Source: Agrobacterium tumefaciens_K (GTDB taxonomy: Bacteria; Pseudomonadota; Alphaproteobacteria; Rhizobiales; Rhizobiaceae). Taken from it: 64,000 nt of DNA. Below, piece after piece: positions 26,231 through 34,306 of the stretch. The stretch spans positions 1-64,000 of the forward strand of contig NZ_JAOEGC010000002.1 of NCBI RefSeq assembly GCF_031801495.1. The letters run 5' to 3'. The notes beneath the pieces were generated by a model that saw nothing but the letters and a program-made list of their open reading frames with translations, was not told the origin of the DNA and ran no database searches. Both the position numbers and the translations under genes were made by a program. Numbering within the stretch: position 1 is the first letter of the stretch; every line of letters starts with the position of its first letter.

Positions 26231-27215
26231 GGCCGTGTTTGTCGCCAAGCGCCTTCAGGGATGACATGGGCCGCGGTCCGACCTGCTGGATGACGGCCGC
26301 TGCCGCGAGGCAGCCGAGCTTGCCGCAGTCTTCCAGCGAGCGATCTTGCGTGTAACCGAACAGGAAGCCAGCTGCGAAAAGATCGCCGGCGCCAGTTGTG
26401 TCCACGACATCATGAACGGGGAAAGCGTCAACCTTCACGCGCTCGTTGCCACGCAGGATGACAGCGCCTTCTTCGCTCATCGTAACCGCAGCGATCTTGC
26501 AGTCCGCGGCGATTTTGGAAAGCGCCAGCTCGAAATCATCGGTTTCATAAAGCGACAGGGCTTCCTGCTTGTTGGCGAAAACGATGTCCACCGTACCGGA
26601 GCGCATCAGGTCGAGAAACTCGTCGCGGTAGCGGCCGACGCAGAAGCTGTCGGAAAGGGTCATGGAGACTTCGCGACCGTTTTCATGCGCGATACGGGCG
26701 CAATCACGAATAGCGTCCTTGGCACGCGGCGGATCCCAGAGATAGCCTTCGAAGTAGGTTACTTTCGAATCGGCGACCACATTGGCTTCCACGTCTTCCG
26801 GTCCCAGATCCACGCAGGCGCCGAGATAAGTGTTCATGGAACGCTCGCCGTCTTCGGTCACGAAGATCATCGAACGGGCGGTTGGCGGGAAAGTGCCTTC
26901 CGGTCTGGTTTCGAAATAGACGCCCTGCGCACGGATATCGTGCTGGAAGATTTCGCCGAGCTGATCATTCGCGACCTTGCCGAAATAAGCGGCCTTGCCG
27001 CCGAAATTCGCGATGCCCGCTGCCGTGTTTCCGGCGCTGCCGCCAGAGGCTTCGAGAGCCGGACCCATAAGCGAATAAAGCAGTTCGGCCCGCTCGGCAT
27101 CGATGAGGTTCATCGCGCCCTTGGTGATGCCGTTGTCATTGAGAAAGCGATCATCGCAGCGGGAGATGATGTCAACGATAGCATTGCCGACAGTCAGTAC
27201 GTCGAATTTCGTCAT
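26223..27215 (-). CDS. PfkB-family kinase, probable adenosine kinase
   Basis: A 330-residue ribokinase-fold kinase. The C-terminal signature DTTGAGDLFAAGFLFG holds the catalytic Asp and anion hole. The N-terminal GGSAGNTAAGIANFGGKAAYFGKV and the TYLGAC segment match the adenosine-kinase branch of PfkB common in Rhizobiales. I take the ATG at 27215. It overlaps the end of the SH3 gene on the opposite strand. The assignment to adenosine over another sugar or nucleoside is moderate. Confidence 0.8.
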   Translation of the reverse strand: MTKFDVLTVGNAIVDIISRCDDRFLNDNGITKGAMNLIDAERAELLYSLMGPALEASGGSAGNTAAGIANFGGKAAYFGKVANDQLGEIFQHDIRAQGVYFETRPEGTFPPTARSMIFVTEDGERSMNTYLGACVDLGPEDVEANVVADSKVTYFEGYLWDPPRAKDAIRDCARIAHENGREVSMTLSDSFCVGRYRDEFLDLMRSGTVDIVFANKQEALSLYETDDFELALSKIAADCKIAAVTMSEEGAVILRGNERVKVDAFPVHDVVDTTGAGDLFAAGFLFGYTQDRSLEDCGKLGCLAAAAVIQQVGPRPMSSLKALGDKHGLI

Positions 27216-27404
27216 GAGCCCTTTTCCGGTTCGCACGGTGTCGTGCTTTTATCCGGAATTTGGTCTTAAACATTTCTCGCGGCAAGAAAAGCCCCATGCG
27301 CCGATAGACATTCAGCTTTCGCGCGTCATTTCCCTGTAACAAGGCTTTGCTATCCAGGTGTCAGAGCGAAGGGCGCATATGTGTTCCAGAAAGGAAGACA
27401 TGAG

Positions 27405-27490
27405 GTCTTCCGGCTCCACCGTTGTGTTCGCCACGGATGTACTGGCGGATTATGACGGTTCCAAAAGGCGGGGTTTAACCCCGCTTTTTT
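27405..27490 (+). ncRNA. Candidate small RNA with shared CCACGGATGTACTGGC block (copy 1)
   Basis: The 415-bp gap between the PfkB kinase gene and the AEC transporter gene holds CCACGGATGTACTGGC at 27431-27446, then 20 nt, then a terminator (GGCGGGGTT/AACCCCGC stem at 27467-27484 with T6). The same 16-mer followed at the same distance by a terminator occurs at 54889. CCA and TGG at its ends could pair around a 10-nt loop. No open reading frame explains the identity. The 5' end is unknown; the start given is a guess. Confidence 0.5.
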
Positions 27491-27630
27491 CGTTTGCGTT
27501 GTCAAAAACGGTACAGCCGTAAGTCCATGCTGGCGGCAACCTTCCACTTGCCGGGCATGCAAGCATTGTCCGCAGGGGGAAGATGGGGTAAGCGAGATGT
27601 CTCCCCAAGGCTGCGAAAGTCTCCTTCCTT

Positions 27631-28575
27631 ATGTCCGCTGTTGCCGCAAACGTCGCTCCCATTTTCATTCTCATCCTGATTGGCTGGCTGACCGTCAAGG
27701 CGGGGTTGTTCAAGGCGGATGCCGGTGAGATTCTGAGCGATTTCGTGTTCAAGATCGCCGTGCCGACGCTGATCTTCCGCACGCTGGCGGAGGCCAATTT
27801 TCACGGGGCGTCACCGTTTCGACTCTGGATCACCTATTTTGCCGGTGTCGCCGTCACATGGACGCTCGGCCACGTCGTGACCCGCTACGTCTTCAAGCAG
27901 GATGTGCGTATTGCCGTGATCGCTGGCATTTCCTCGGCTTTTGCCAACAACATCTTTATCGGTCTGCCTCTTGTCGGTCGTTCGGTTGGCGATGAAGGCT
28001 TGGTCGCTTTGTCGATCCTGCTTGCCATTCACCTGCCCGTGATGATGATCGCAGGTACGATTCTGATGGAAAATGCCACGCACAAGGCAGTCGGCGGCGA
28101 GAGGCGCAGCCTATGGTCGGTCTTCAGGCAGGTCGGCCGCAATCTCATTACCAACCCGCTGGTGATCGGCCTTTGCATCGGTCTTGCGACCAATATCTCC
28201 GCGGTGCCTGTACCGTCCGTTCTGAAGACGGTCATCGATCAGGTCGCCTCGATGGCGGGTCCGGCAGCACTGATTTCGCTCGGCATGGCGCTGACGAAAT
28301 ACACGGTTCGCGGTAATTTGCGGATCGCAGTGACGATGACGGTCTTCAAGCTGTTATTGCTGCCTGCCTGCGTCTGGGGAATGGGCCATCTGCTTGGCCT
28401 CAGCCGCGAATGGACAGCAGCTCTTGTGTTGACCTCTTCAGTGCCAACAGGTGTGAACGCCTGGCTGATCGCCAACCGTTTCGGTATCGGCCACAGTGTC
28501 GCTGCTTCCACCATCAGCATATCCACCGCCGTCGGCGTTCTGTCGGTGTCACTCTGGGCCTGGTTGCTGAGCTGA
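27631..28575 (+). CDS. AEC-family (auxin efflux carrier-like) transporter
   Basis: A 314-residue integral membrane protein with ten predicted membrane segments in two halves, starting VAPIFILILIGWLTVKAGLF, which is characteristic of AEC transporters. Conserved elements include FANNIFIGLPL and TSSVPTGVNAWLIANRFG. Bacterial members move organic acids such as malate; the substrate is not evident. Transcribed alone, with a hairpin after the stop. Confidence 0.83.
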   Translation: MSAVAANVAPIFILILIGWLTVKAGLFKADAGEILSDFVFKIAVPTLIFRTLAEANFHGASPFRLWITYFAGVAVTWTLGHVVTRYVFKQDVRIAVIAGISSAFANNIFIGLPLVGRSVGDEGLVALSILLAIHLPVMMIAGTILMENATHKAVGGERRSLWSVFRQVGRNLITNPLVIGLCIGLATNISAVPVPSVLKTVIDQVASMAGPAALISLGMALTKYTVRGNLRIAVTMTVFKLLLLPACVWGMGHLLGLSREWTAALVLTSSVPTGVNAWLIANRFGIGHSVAASTISISTAVGVLSVSLWAWLLS

Positions 28576-28607
28576 CAGATTTCAGAAAAAAATGGAAACA
28601 GAAAGAT

Positions 28608-28642
28608 GAGCACGTCCAACGTTTAACGACATGGACGTGCTC
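28608..28642. terminator. Hairpin between convergent AEC and methyltransferase genes
   Basis: GAGCACGTCC (28608-28617) / GGACGTGCTC (28633-28642), a 10-bp perfect stem with a 15-nt loop. On the minus strand a T-rich stretch follows within 25 nt. Probably a terminator for one or both genes, though no T tract abuts the stem. Confidence 0.45.
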
Positions 28643-28660
28643 CGGTATTTCTCGTGCTGA

Positions 28661-29680
28661 TTACTTCTGCGCACTCAGGATCTTGAAGCGGGCGTTACGG
28701 CACACTTCCTGGCTGGAGCGGAATTCGGCGGCCAGCACCGGCTCGTAGGGCATCCCGCGATTGGCGACCATCAGAAGCTTGCCGCCACTGCGCAGCGCGC
28801 CTGCTGCCGCCTTGATGAAGGCCTGGCCAAGGGCTGGCTCCGCTGCCTGACCGGCTGCGTGGAACGGCGGGTTCATGATGATAAGGTCGTATTTTTCCTT
28901 GGGCGGCTCTGCAGTCAGATCCTGCCAGAAGAAACGTGTCGTCAGGCGTGGATTGTTTTCCAGAAAATTGTTCTTGGCGAACTCGAGCGCGTTCCAGTCA
29001 GCCTCGAAAAGATCGATGCGGGCGGTGCGCGGCGACTTTTCCGCCAGCATGATCGACAGATAACCCCAGCCCGCGCCAAAATCGGCGGCGTTGCCGTCGA
29101 AATCCGTCGGCATGCGGGAAACGAGAAGTTCTGAGCCTTCGTCAACGCGGTCATGCGAGAACATGCCAGGCAGCGCCGTAAAGCGGTTCTCGACGGTTAC
29201 TGCACCCTGCTGCAATTTCGCAACCGGAGCGGAAACGTCGTCCGGCCTTTTGAACCAGAGCGCGACGCCATGGTATTTCGGCGTGGAATCGGCCTCAATG
29301 CCGAGCTTCGCCAGCGTCTTGCGCAGCGTTACGATGCCATCTTCCTTGGAACCGGCGGCCACGATCAGGCCACCTGCCTTGACGCGATTCAACGCTTCCG
29401 CAAGGCGGTTCTCGTTTTCCCCGCGGTGCTTGCCGCACAGGATGAGGGCAGCATCATAGCTGCCTTCGGGAATGTCGGGCGTCACGTCGGCGCTCTGCGC
29501 CTGCAAGGCCCTGTAAAGCGGGCGCAGGTTCTGAACCGCAACGATGTCGGCATCGAAACCGGCCGGGCGGGCCGTACCGGCTTCCGCACCGAGAAACAGC
29601 ACGCGTTCGCCGGATTTCGGCATCTCAAGCATGTCGGCGGCGAAAGGATGAAACAGGGTTTTGACGGCGTCGCGGCTCAT
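28661..29680 (-). CDS. rsmC: RsmC-like rRNA (guanine-N2) methyltransferase
   Basis: A 339-residue protein with two methyltransferase-like halves: a degenerate N-terminal one (about residues 1-160) and an active C-terminal one. The SAM site reads DFGAGWGYLSIMLA, and the catalytic NPPF (NPPFHAAG) marks amino-group methylation of rRNA guanine. This architecture and length fit RsmC/RlmG. RsmC is the better guess from length; RlmG is not excluded. It lies 76 bp downstream of pnp on the same strand, beyond the pnp terminator. Confidence 0.72.
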   Translation of the reverse strand: MSRDAVKTLFHPFAADMLEMPKSGERVLFLGAEAGTARPAGFDADIVAVQNLRPLYRALQAQSADVTPDIPEGSYDAALILCGKHRGENENRLAEALNRVKAGGLIVAAGSKEDGIVTLRKTLAKLGIEADSTPKYHGVALWFKRPDDVSAPVAKLQQGAVTVENRFTALPGMFSHDRVDEGSELLVSRMPTDFDGNAADFGAGWGYLSIMLAEKSPRTARIDLFEADWNALEFAKNNFLENNPRLTTRFFWQDLTAEPPKEKYDLIIMNPPFHAAGQAAEPALGQAFIKAAAGALRSGGKLLMVANRGMPYEPVLAAEFRSSQEVCRNARFKILSAQK

Positions 29681-29703
29681 CGGATTTCCTCAAGCGGTAA
29701 ATA

Positions 29704-29731
29704 GAAAAAAGGCGCGGGAAATTCCCGCGCC
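29704..29731 (-). terminator. Terminator of pnp
   Basis: On the minus strand GGCGCGGGAAT pairs with TTCCCGCGCC in a nearly loopless stem (29711-29731) followed by T6. It lies 25 bp after the pnp stop. Confidence 0.85.
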
Positions 29732-29756
29732 TCCATGCGTGACAGGCGGCGCAGCC

Positions 29757-31904
29757 TTATTCGGCAGCAGCTTCGCCCTCTTCCTTCTTCTTCTCGGCAA
29801 CGATTTCCTTGCCGGTTGCCTGATCGACGATCTTCATCGACAGGCGGACCTTGCCGCGCTCGTCGAAGCCCATCAGCTTGACCCAGACCTTGTCGCCTTC
29901 CTTGACGACGTCCGAGGTCTTGGCAACGCGCTCGGAAGCGAGCTGCGAGATGTGAACCAGGCCATCACGTGCACCGAAGAAGTTGACGAAAGCGCCGAAG
30001 TCAGCGGTCTTGACGACCGTACCTTCGTAGATCTGGCCGACTTCCGGTTCAGCAACGATGGAGTGGATCCACTTGCGGGCCGCTTCGATTTCCTTGCCCG
30101 AGGACGAGGCGATTTTGACGGTGCCGTCGTCTTCGATGTTGATCTTGGCGCCGGTCTTTTCGACGATTTCGCGGATGACCTTGCCGCCCGAACCGATGAC
30201 TTCACGAATCTTGTCGACCGGAATGTTCATGACTTCGATGCGTGGTGCGAACTCGCCGAGCTGCGCGCGGCCTTCGGAGATGGCGTTGGACATTTCGCCG
30301 AGGATGTGCGTACGACCACCCTTTGCCTGCTCCAGAGCGACCTTCATGATCTCTTCGGTGATACCGGCGATCTTGATGTCCATCTGCAGCGAGGTGATGC
30401 CGTCTGCCGTACCGGCAACCTTGAAGTCCATGTCGCCGAGGTGATCTTCGTCACCGAGAATGTCGGAGAGAACCGCGAAGCGGTCGCCTTCGAGGATCAG
30501 GCCCATGGCGATGCCTGCAACCGGCTTTGCGAGCGGCACACCAGCGTCCATCAGTGCGAGCGACGTGCCGCACACGGTTGCCATGGAGGACGAACCGTTG
30601 GATTCGGTGATTTCCGATACGACGCGCAGCGTGTAGGGGAACTGCTCAGCCGAAGGCAGCATCGGGCGGATTGCGCGCCATGCCAGCTTGCCGTGGCCGA
30701 TTTCGCGGCGGCCCGGGGAACCCATGCGGCCTGTTTCACCGACCGAGTAGGGCGGGAAATTGTAATGCAGCAGGAAGCGTTCCTTGTACATGCCGGTGAG
30801 GCTGTCGACATACTGTTCGTCTTCGCCGGTGCCGAGCGTGGCAACGACGATGGCCTGCGTTTCACCGCGCGTGAACAGCGCAGAGCCGTGCGTGCGTGGC
30901 AGAAGGCCGACTTCGGAGACGATCGGGCGAACGGTGGAAAGGTCGCGGCCGTCGATACGGCTCTTGGTGTCCAGAACGTTCCAGCGAACGATCTTCGCCT
31001 GAAGGTGCTTGAAGACAGCGCCGATTTCTTCAGCCGTGTACTTCGCTTCGCCGTCTTCCGGCAGGAAGTGCGCCTTCACCTTTGCCTTGACGGCGTCGAC
31101 TGCTGCGTAACGGGCAGCCTTCTCGGTGATCTTGTAAGCGTCGCGCAGTTCGGCTTCGGCAATGCCGAGCATTTCGTTTTCGAGAGCGGAGAAGTCTTCC
31201 GGCTCGAATTCGCGTGGTTCCTTGGCGGCGACTTCAGCGAGCTTGATAATCGCGTCGATAACCGGCTGGAAGCCGCGGTGGCCGAACATGACGGCGCCGA
31301 GCATGATTTCTTCGTTGAGTTCCTTGGCTTCGGACTCAACCATCAGAACCGCGTCCTGCGTACCGGCAACGACGAGATCGAGGACCGACTCGTCCATTTC
31401 GTCAAGATGCGGGTTCAGAACATATTCGCCGTTGATGTAGCCAACGCGCGCGCCGCCCACTGGGCCCATGAAAGGAACGCCGGAGAGCGTCAGCGCTGCG
31501 GAAGCCGCAACCATCGACAGGATGTCTGGGTTGTTTTCCAGATCGTGCTGGATGACGGTGACGACGACCTGCGTGTCGTTCTTGTAGCCTTCAGGGAAAA
31601 GCGGGCGGATCGGGCGGTCGATCAGACGCGAAACCAGCGTTTCGTTCTCGCTCGGGCGACCTTCACGCTTGAAGTAGCCACCAGGGATCTTGCCGGCAGC
31701 GTAGGTCTTTTCCTGATAGTTGACGGTCAGCGGAAAGAAGTCCTGGCCCGGCTTCGGAGACTTTGCGGAAACAACGGTCGCAAGAACCATCGTCTCACCG
31801 TAGGTGGCGATGACGGCGCCGTCAGCCTGGCGGGCAACCTTGCCTGTCTCAAGCTTCAGCGGGCGGCCTGCCCATTCGATTTCCACGGAGTGTTGATTGA
31901 ACAT
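29757..31904 (-). CDS. pnp: Polynucleotide phosphorylase
   Basis: A 715-residue 3'-5' exoribonuclease of the degradosome. Two RNase PH-like domains (about 10-230 and 310-550) flank a helical linker. A KH domain follows (PVDKIREVIGSGGKVIREI), then an S1 domain (GQIYEGTVVKTADFGAFVNF) and an acidic Lys/Glu-rich tail. Length and domain order are standard. It lies downstream of rpsO in the usual order, separated by 310 bp with the rpsO terminator and a structured leader that may mediate autoregulation. Confidence 0.96.
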   Translation of the reverse strand: MFNQHSVEIEWAGRPLKLETGKVARQADGAVIATYGETMVLATVVSAKSPKPGQDFFPLTVNYQEKTYAAGKIPGGYFKREGRPSENETLVSRLIDRPIRPLFPEGYKNDTQVVVTVIQHDLENNPDILSMVAASAALTLSGVPFMGPVGGARVGYINGEYVLNPHLDEMDESVLDLVVAGTQDAVLMVESEAKELNEEIMLGAVMFGHRGFQPVIDAIIKLAEVAAKEPREFEPEDFSALENEMLGIAEAELRDAYKITEKAARYAAVDAVKAKVKAHFLPEDGEAKYTAEEIGAVFKHLQAKIVRWNVLDTKSRIDGRDLSTVRPIVSEVGLLPRTHGSALFTRGETQAIVVATLGTGEDEQYVDSLTGMYKERFLLHYNFPPYSVGETGRMGSPGRREIGHGKLAWRAIRPMLPSAEQFPYTLRVVSEITESNGSSSMATVCGTSLALMDAGVPLAKPVAGIAMGLILEGDRFAVLSDILGDEDHLGDMDFKVAGTADGITSLQMDIKIAGITEEIMKVALEQAKGGRTHILGEMSNAISEGRAQLGEFAPRIEVMNIPVDKIREVIGSGGKVIREIVEKTGAKINIEDDGTVKIASSSGKEIEAARKWIHSIVAEPEVGQIYEGTVVKTADFGAFVNFFGARDGLVHISQLASERVAKTSDVVKEGDKVWVKLMGFDERGKVRLSMKIVDQATGKEIVAEKKKEEGEAAAE

Positions 31905-31994
31905 ATCTTGTCCTTAATCTTGGCTGCAATTCCGGCGAGATGCCAGAACCGGGCAGCGCTGAGACACAATCACGGGCAAGACAGCGGGAGGCTT

Positions 31995-32079
31995 TAACCG
32001 ACGGCTTCTGCAAGCGCGGTATGCCAGAAAATCTGGCCAAAGCATCCGGCAATCCTGCCCCATGACAGGTCGTCGGTTA
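31995..32079 (-). promoter_or_regulatory. Branched leader structure upstream of pnp
   Basis: In the pnp leader a 9-bp inverted repeat (TAACCGACG at 31995-32003 and CGTCGGTTA at 32071-32079) encloses two smaller hairpins: GCCAG/CTGGC (32023-32037) and CCTG/CAGG (32054-32069). Together they draw a three-way junction 90-175 nt before the start codon. In E. coli the pnp leader hairpin is cut by RNase III and PNPase then represses its own mRNA. A similar role here is inferred. Confidence 0.45.
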
Positions 32080-32171
32080 CAAGGCGGCTCCGGCCCATCC
32101 GGGCCACCTCAGCTTCGGAACGCTTTTTCAGAAAAGCTCCGAGAAACAAGAAATCCGGAATGATCCGGATA

Positions 32172-32208
32172 GAAAAACCGGCGGGTATCGTAACGAAAAC
32201 CCGCCGGA
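32172..32208 (-). terminator. Terminator of rpsO
   Basis: On the minus strand CCGGCGGGT (32207-32199) pairs with ACCCGCCGG (32186-32178), a 9-bp stem followed by T5. It lies just after the rpsO stop, so pnp needs read-through or its own promoter. Confidence 0.85.
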
Positions 32209-32214
32209 AGATTT

Positions 32215-32484
32215 TTAGCGGCGAATGCCGAGGGCGCTGATCAGCTTCGTGTAACGAGCGTCGTCCTTCTTCTTCAGATAGTCGAGAAGCGAACGGCGGC
32301 TGGAAACGAGCGTTAGAAGGCCACGACGTGAGTGGTTGTCCTTCTTGTGGCCCTTGAAGTGTTCCGTCAGGTTGTTGATCCGCTCGGTCAGGATGGCAAC
32401 CTGAACTTCCGGCGAACCGGTGTCGCCTTCCTTCGTTGCGTATTCCTTGATGAGGGCGGCTTTGCGCTCTGCAGTAATCGACAT
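32215..32484 (-). CDS. rpsO: Ribosomal protein S15
   Basis: An 89-residue protein of standard S15 length with its typical sequence (GDTGSPEVQVAILTERI near residue 20, HSRRGLLTLVSSRRSLLDYL in the middle). It binds 16S rRNA in the platform of the 30S subunit. It starts at ATG 32484 behind GAAAGGA. It lies between truB and pnp, all leftward. Confidence 0.97.
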   Translation of the reverse strand: MSITAERKAALIKEYATKEGDTGSPEVQVAILTERINNLTEHFKGHKKDNHSRRGLLTLVSSRRSLLDYLKKKDDARYTKLISALGIRR

Positions 32485-32642
32485 CGGACGATCCTTTCTA
32501 TTTTAAGGAAAAACGGGACGCCTAGAGCCGGGATGTCGTCCAGCTCAGGCCATTCGGTAGCGCAGGCATGCGCCCAAGCTGGCGCAGCCTATAAACCATT
32601 ATGGGTATAATTGAAAGAGGCGATTGACAGCCGCCTCCCCGA

Positions 32643-32686
32643 GCGTTTCCAGGAAAAGTGTGAAGCGGTTTTCCGTCTGGAAACGC
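32643..32686. repeat. Palindromic intergenic element (rhizobial RPE-like)
   Basis: GCGTTTCCAG (32643-32652) and CTGGAAACGC (32677-32686) form a 10-bp perfect inverted repeat around GGAAAAGTGTGAAGCGGTTT plus TCCG. The GAAAAGTG..GCGGTTTTCC core is familiar from short palindromes scattered in rhizobial intergenic regions. It lies upstream of rpsO, between truB and rpsO. A related element occurs at 56578. Confidence 0.55.
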
Positions 32687-32711
32687 ACCACACGAATAGA
32701 TGGAGCCCGTT

Positions 32712-33656
32712 TCAGCCGAAAACGCGTTTCGGACGGAATTCGCCCTGGCCGATCTCGCCGATGGCAACCAGCTTGCCGCGTGCGGTAGCATAGGCTTCCG
32801 GGTGATCGGCAGGCGCATCGCGACCGCGCAGCAGAATGGGATTGCCCATTTTCAAGCGGTGAGCCTGATCATCGTTGATGATGAGCTGGGGCAGGGAGGA
32901 CAGTGCTTGCGCCGTATCGATCAGAAAGGCATCGAGGGCGTCCAGTCGCGCATCACGATCTTCGATGGCTTCCAGCTCTATGAGCTTTTCGAGCGGCACC
33001 ATCATGTCCTCGCCGAAAGGCGCGACCATCGTGCGACGCAGCTCCGAGATATGGCCGAAACAGCCAAGGTCACGGCCCATGTCCCGTGCCAGCGCCCGCA
33101 CATAGGTGCCTTTGCCGCATTCCACTTCGAAATGTGCGGTGTCGGCGTCACAAGCAAGCAGCGTCAGGCGGTGAATTTCCACCTCACGAGCAGGGATTTC
33201 AACCGTTTCGCCATCGCGTGCCAGATCGTAGGCGCGTTCACCGGCAATCTTGATGGCCGAAAACTGCGGCGGCGTCTGCATGATCGTGCCGGTGTAGTTC
33301 GGCAGGATATCGCGGATCGCCTGTTCCGACGGGCGCACCTCGGACGTTTCGACGGCTTCTCCCTCGAGGTCATCCGTCGTGCGCTCTTCGCCCCACGTCA
33401 CGGTGAATTCGTAGATCTTGCGGCCGTCCATGACGTAAGGAACGGTCTTGGTGGCATCGCCAAGTGCGATCGGCAACATGCCTGACGCCAATGGATCGAG
33501 CGTACCGGCGTGACCGGCCTTCTGGGCATTGAACAGCCACTTGATCTTGGACACGGCTTCGGTCGAGCCGAAATCGAGCGGCTTGTCGAGGATAAGCCAG
33601 CCGGAAACCGGGCGGCCCTTGGGTTTACGGGACTGCTGCTTGCGTGGTTTGGACAT
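32712..33656 (-). CDS. truB: tRNA pseudouridine-55 synthase
   Basis: A 314-residue enzyme that makes pseudouridine 55 in the tRNA T-loop. The catalytic Asp lies in HAGTLDPLASGML, with the preceding GWLILDKPLDFGST motif at residues 20-35. A PUA-like C-terminal region follows. The basic N-terminus (KPRKQQSRKPKGR) is a rhizobial feature. It is 10 bp downstream of rbfA and in the same block as infB and nusA. Confidence 0.95.
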   Translation of the reverse strand: MSKPRKQQSRKPKGRPVSGWLILDKPLDFGSTEAVSKIKWLFNAQKAGHAGTLDPLASGMLPIALGDATKTVPYVMDGRKIYEFTVTWGEERTTDDLEGEAVETSEVRPSEQAIRDILPNYTGTIMQTPPQFSAIKIAGERAYDLARDGETVEIPAREVEIHRLTLLACDADTAHFEVECGKGTYVRALARDMGRDLGCFGHISELRRTMVAPFGEDMMVPLEKLIELEAIEDRDARLDALDAFLIDTAQALSSLPQLIINDDQAHRLKMGNPILLRGRDAPADHPEAYATARGKLVAIGEIGQGEFRPKRVFG

Positions 33657-33666
33657 GCTTTAGGTT

Positions 33667-34077
33667 CTATTCTTCGTCTTTGTCTGTAGACGTGCCGAGA
33701 TCGCGGCTGACTTCCGGCGAACGCAGGAGTGCGTCGATCTTCTGGTAGTTGTCGAAACTCGTATCGTCGCGGAAACGTAGCTCCGGCATGTACTTCATCT
33801 GCCTGAGCTGCGGACCAAGACGGCCACGGATGAATTTGGCGTGACGGTTGAGTGCGTCGATGGTGCCGGTGTGATCGGCAACGCCAAGCGGCGTCACATA
33901 GGCCGTCGCAATCTTCAGGTCCGGCGACATGCGCACTTCCGAAATCGAGATCACGGTCTTTTCGATAAGATCGTCGCGGACTTCACCGCGTTGCAGGATT
34001 TGCGTGACGGCCGCGCGAACCTGTTCGCCGACGCGCAGCATACGCTGGGAAGGAGCCGATGATGTTGCTTTTGCCAT
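33667..34077 (-). CDS. rbfA: Ribosome-binding factor A
   Basis: A 136-residue KH-like protein needed for 16S rRNA 5'-end maturation. Characteristic parts are RMLRVGEQVRAAVTQILQRGEV at the start and SEVRMSPDLKIATAYVTPL in the middle, then LRFRDDTSFD near the end. I start at the ATG at 34077, which gives the usual MAKATSS-type N-terminus, not at an in-frame ATG 33 bp upstream. It lies 230 bp downstream of infB. Confidence 0.94.
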   Translation of the reverse strand: MAKATSSAPSQRMLRVGEQVRAAVTQILQRGEVRDDLIEKTVISISEVRMSPDLKIATAYVTPLGVADHTGTIDALNRHAKFIRGRLGPQLRQMKYMPELRFRDDTSFDNYQKIDALLRSPEVSRDLGTSTDKDEE

Positions 34078-34249
34078 TTCTTTTGCCCCTGCACATCTCC
34101 CCTCGATCATTTTTGTTCGAGGATCGCATGTGCAAATCTACCGCATCGGCCCGGGAATCGAAATTGATTTCCAACAGCAGCGACGCACAGTTTCAGAGTG
34201 ATGCAGCGACCTTTGCACGCTTCGAGTGATTGAGGGCGCTATAAACAAT

Positions 34250-34273
34250 CGGGCGCCGGCTTGCCGGCGCCCG
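34250..34273. terminator. Strong hairpin after infB
   Basis: CGGGCGCCGGC / GCCGGCGCCCG, an 11-bp GC-only stem with a 2-nt loop, 34 bp after the infB stop. On the minus strand the following bases are only partly T-rich (ATTGTTTA), so it may attenuate rather than end transcription into rbfA-truB. Confidence 0.55.
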
Positions 34274-34306
34274 ACTGTGATTTTTATGTGTGCTTCAGCC
34301 AGACGC

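Noticed and set aside
29661..31997. A 778-codon open frame antisense to pnp
   Set aside because: It mirrors pnp codons in a GC-rich gene, lacks a ribosome binding site and family features, and pnp is unmistakable on the other strand.
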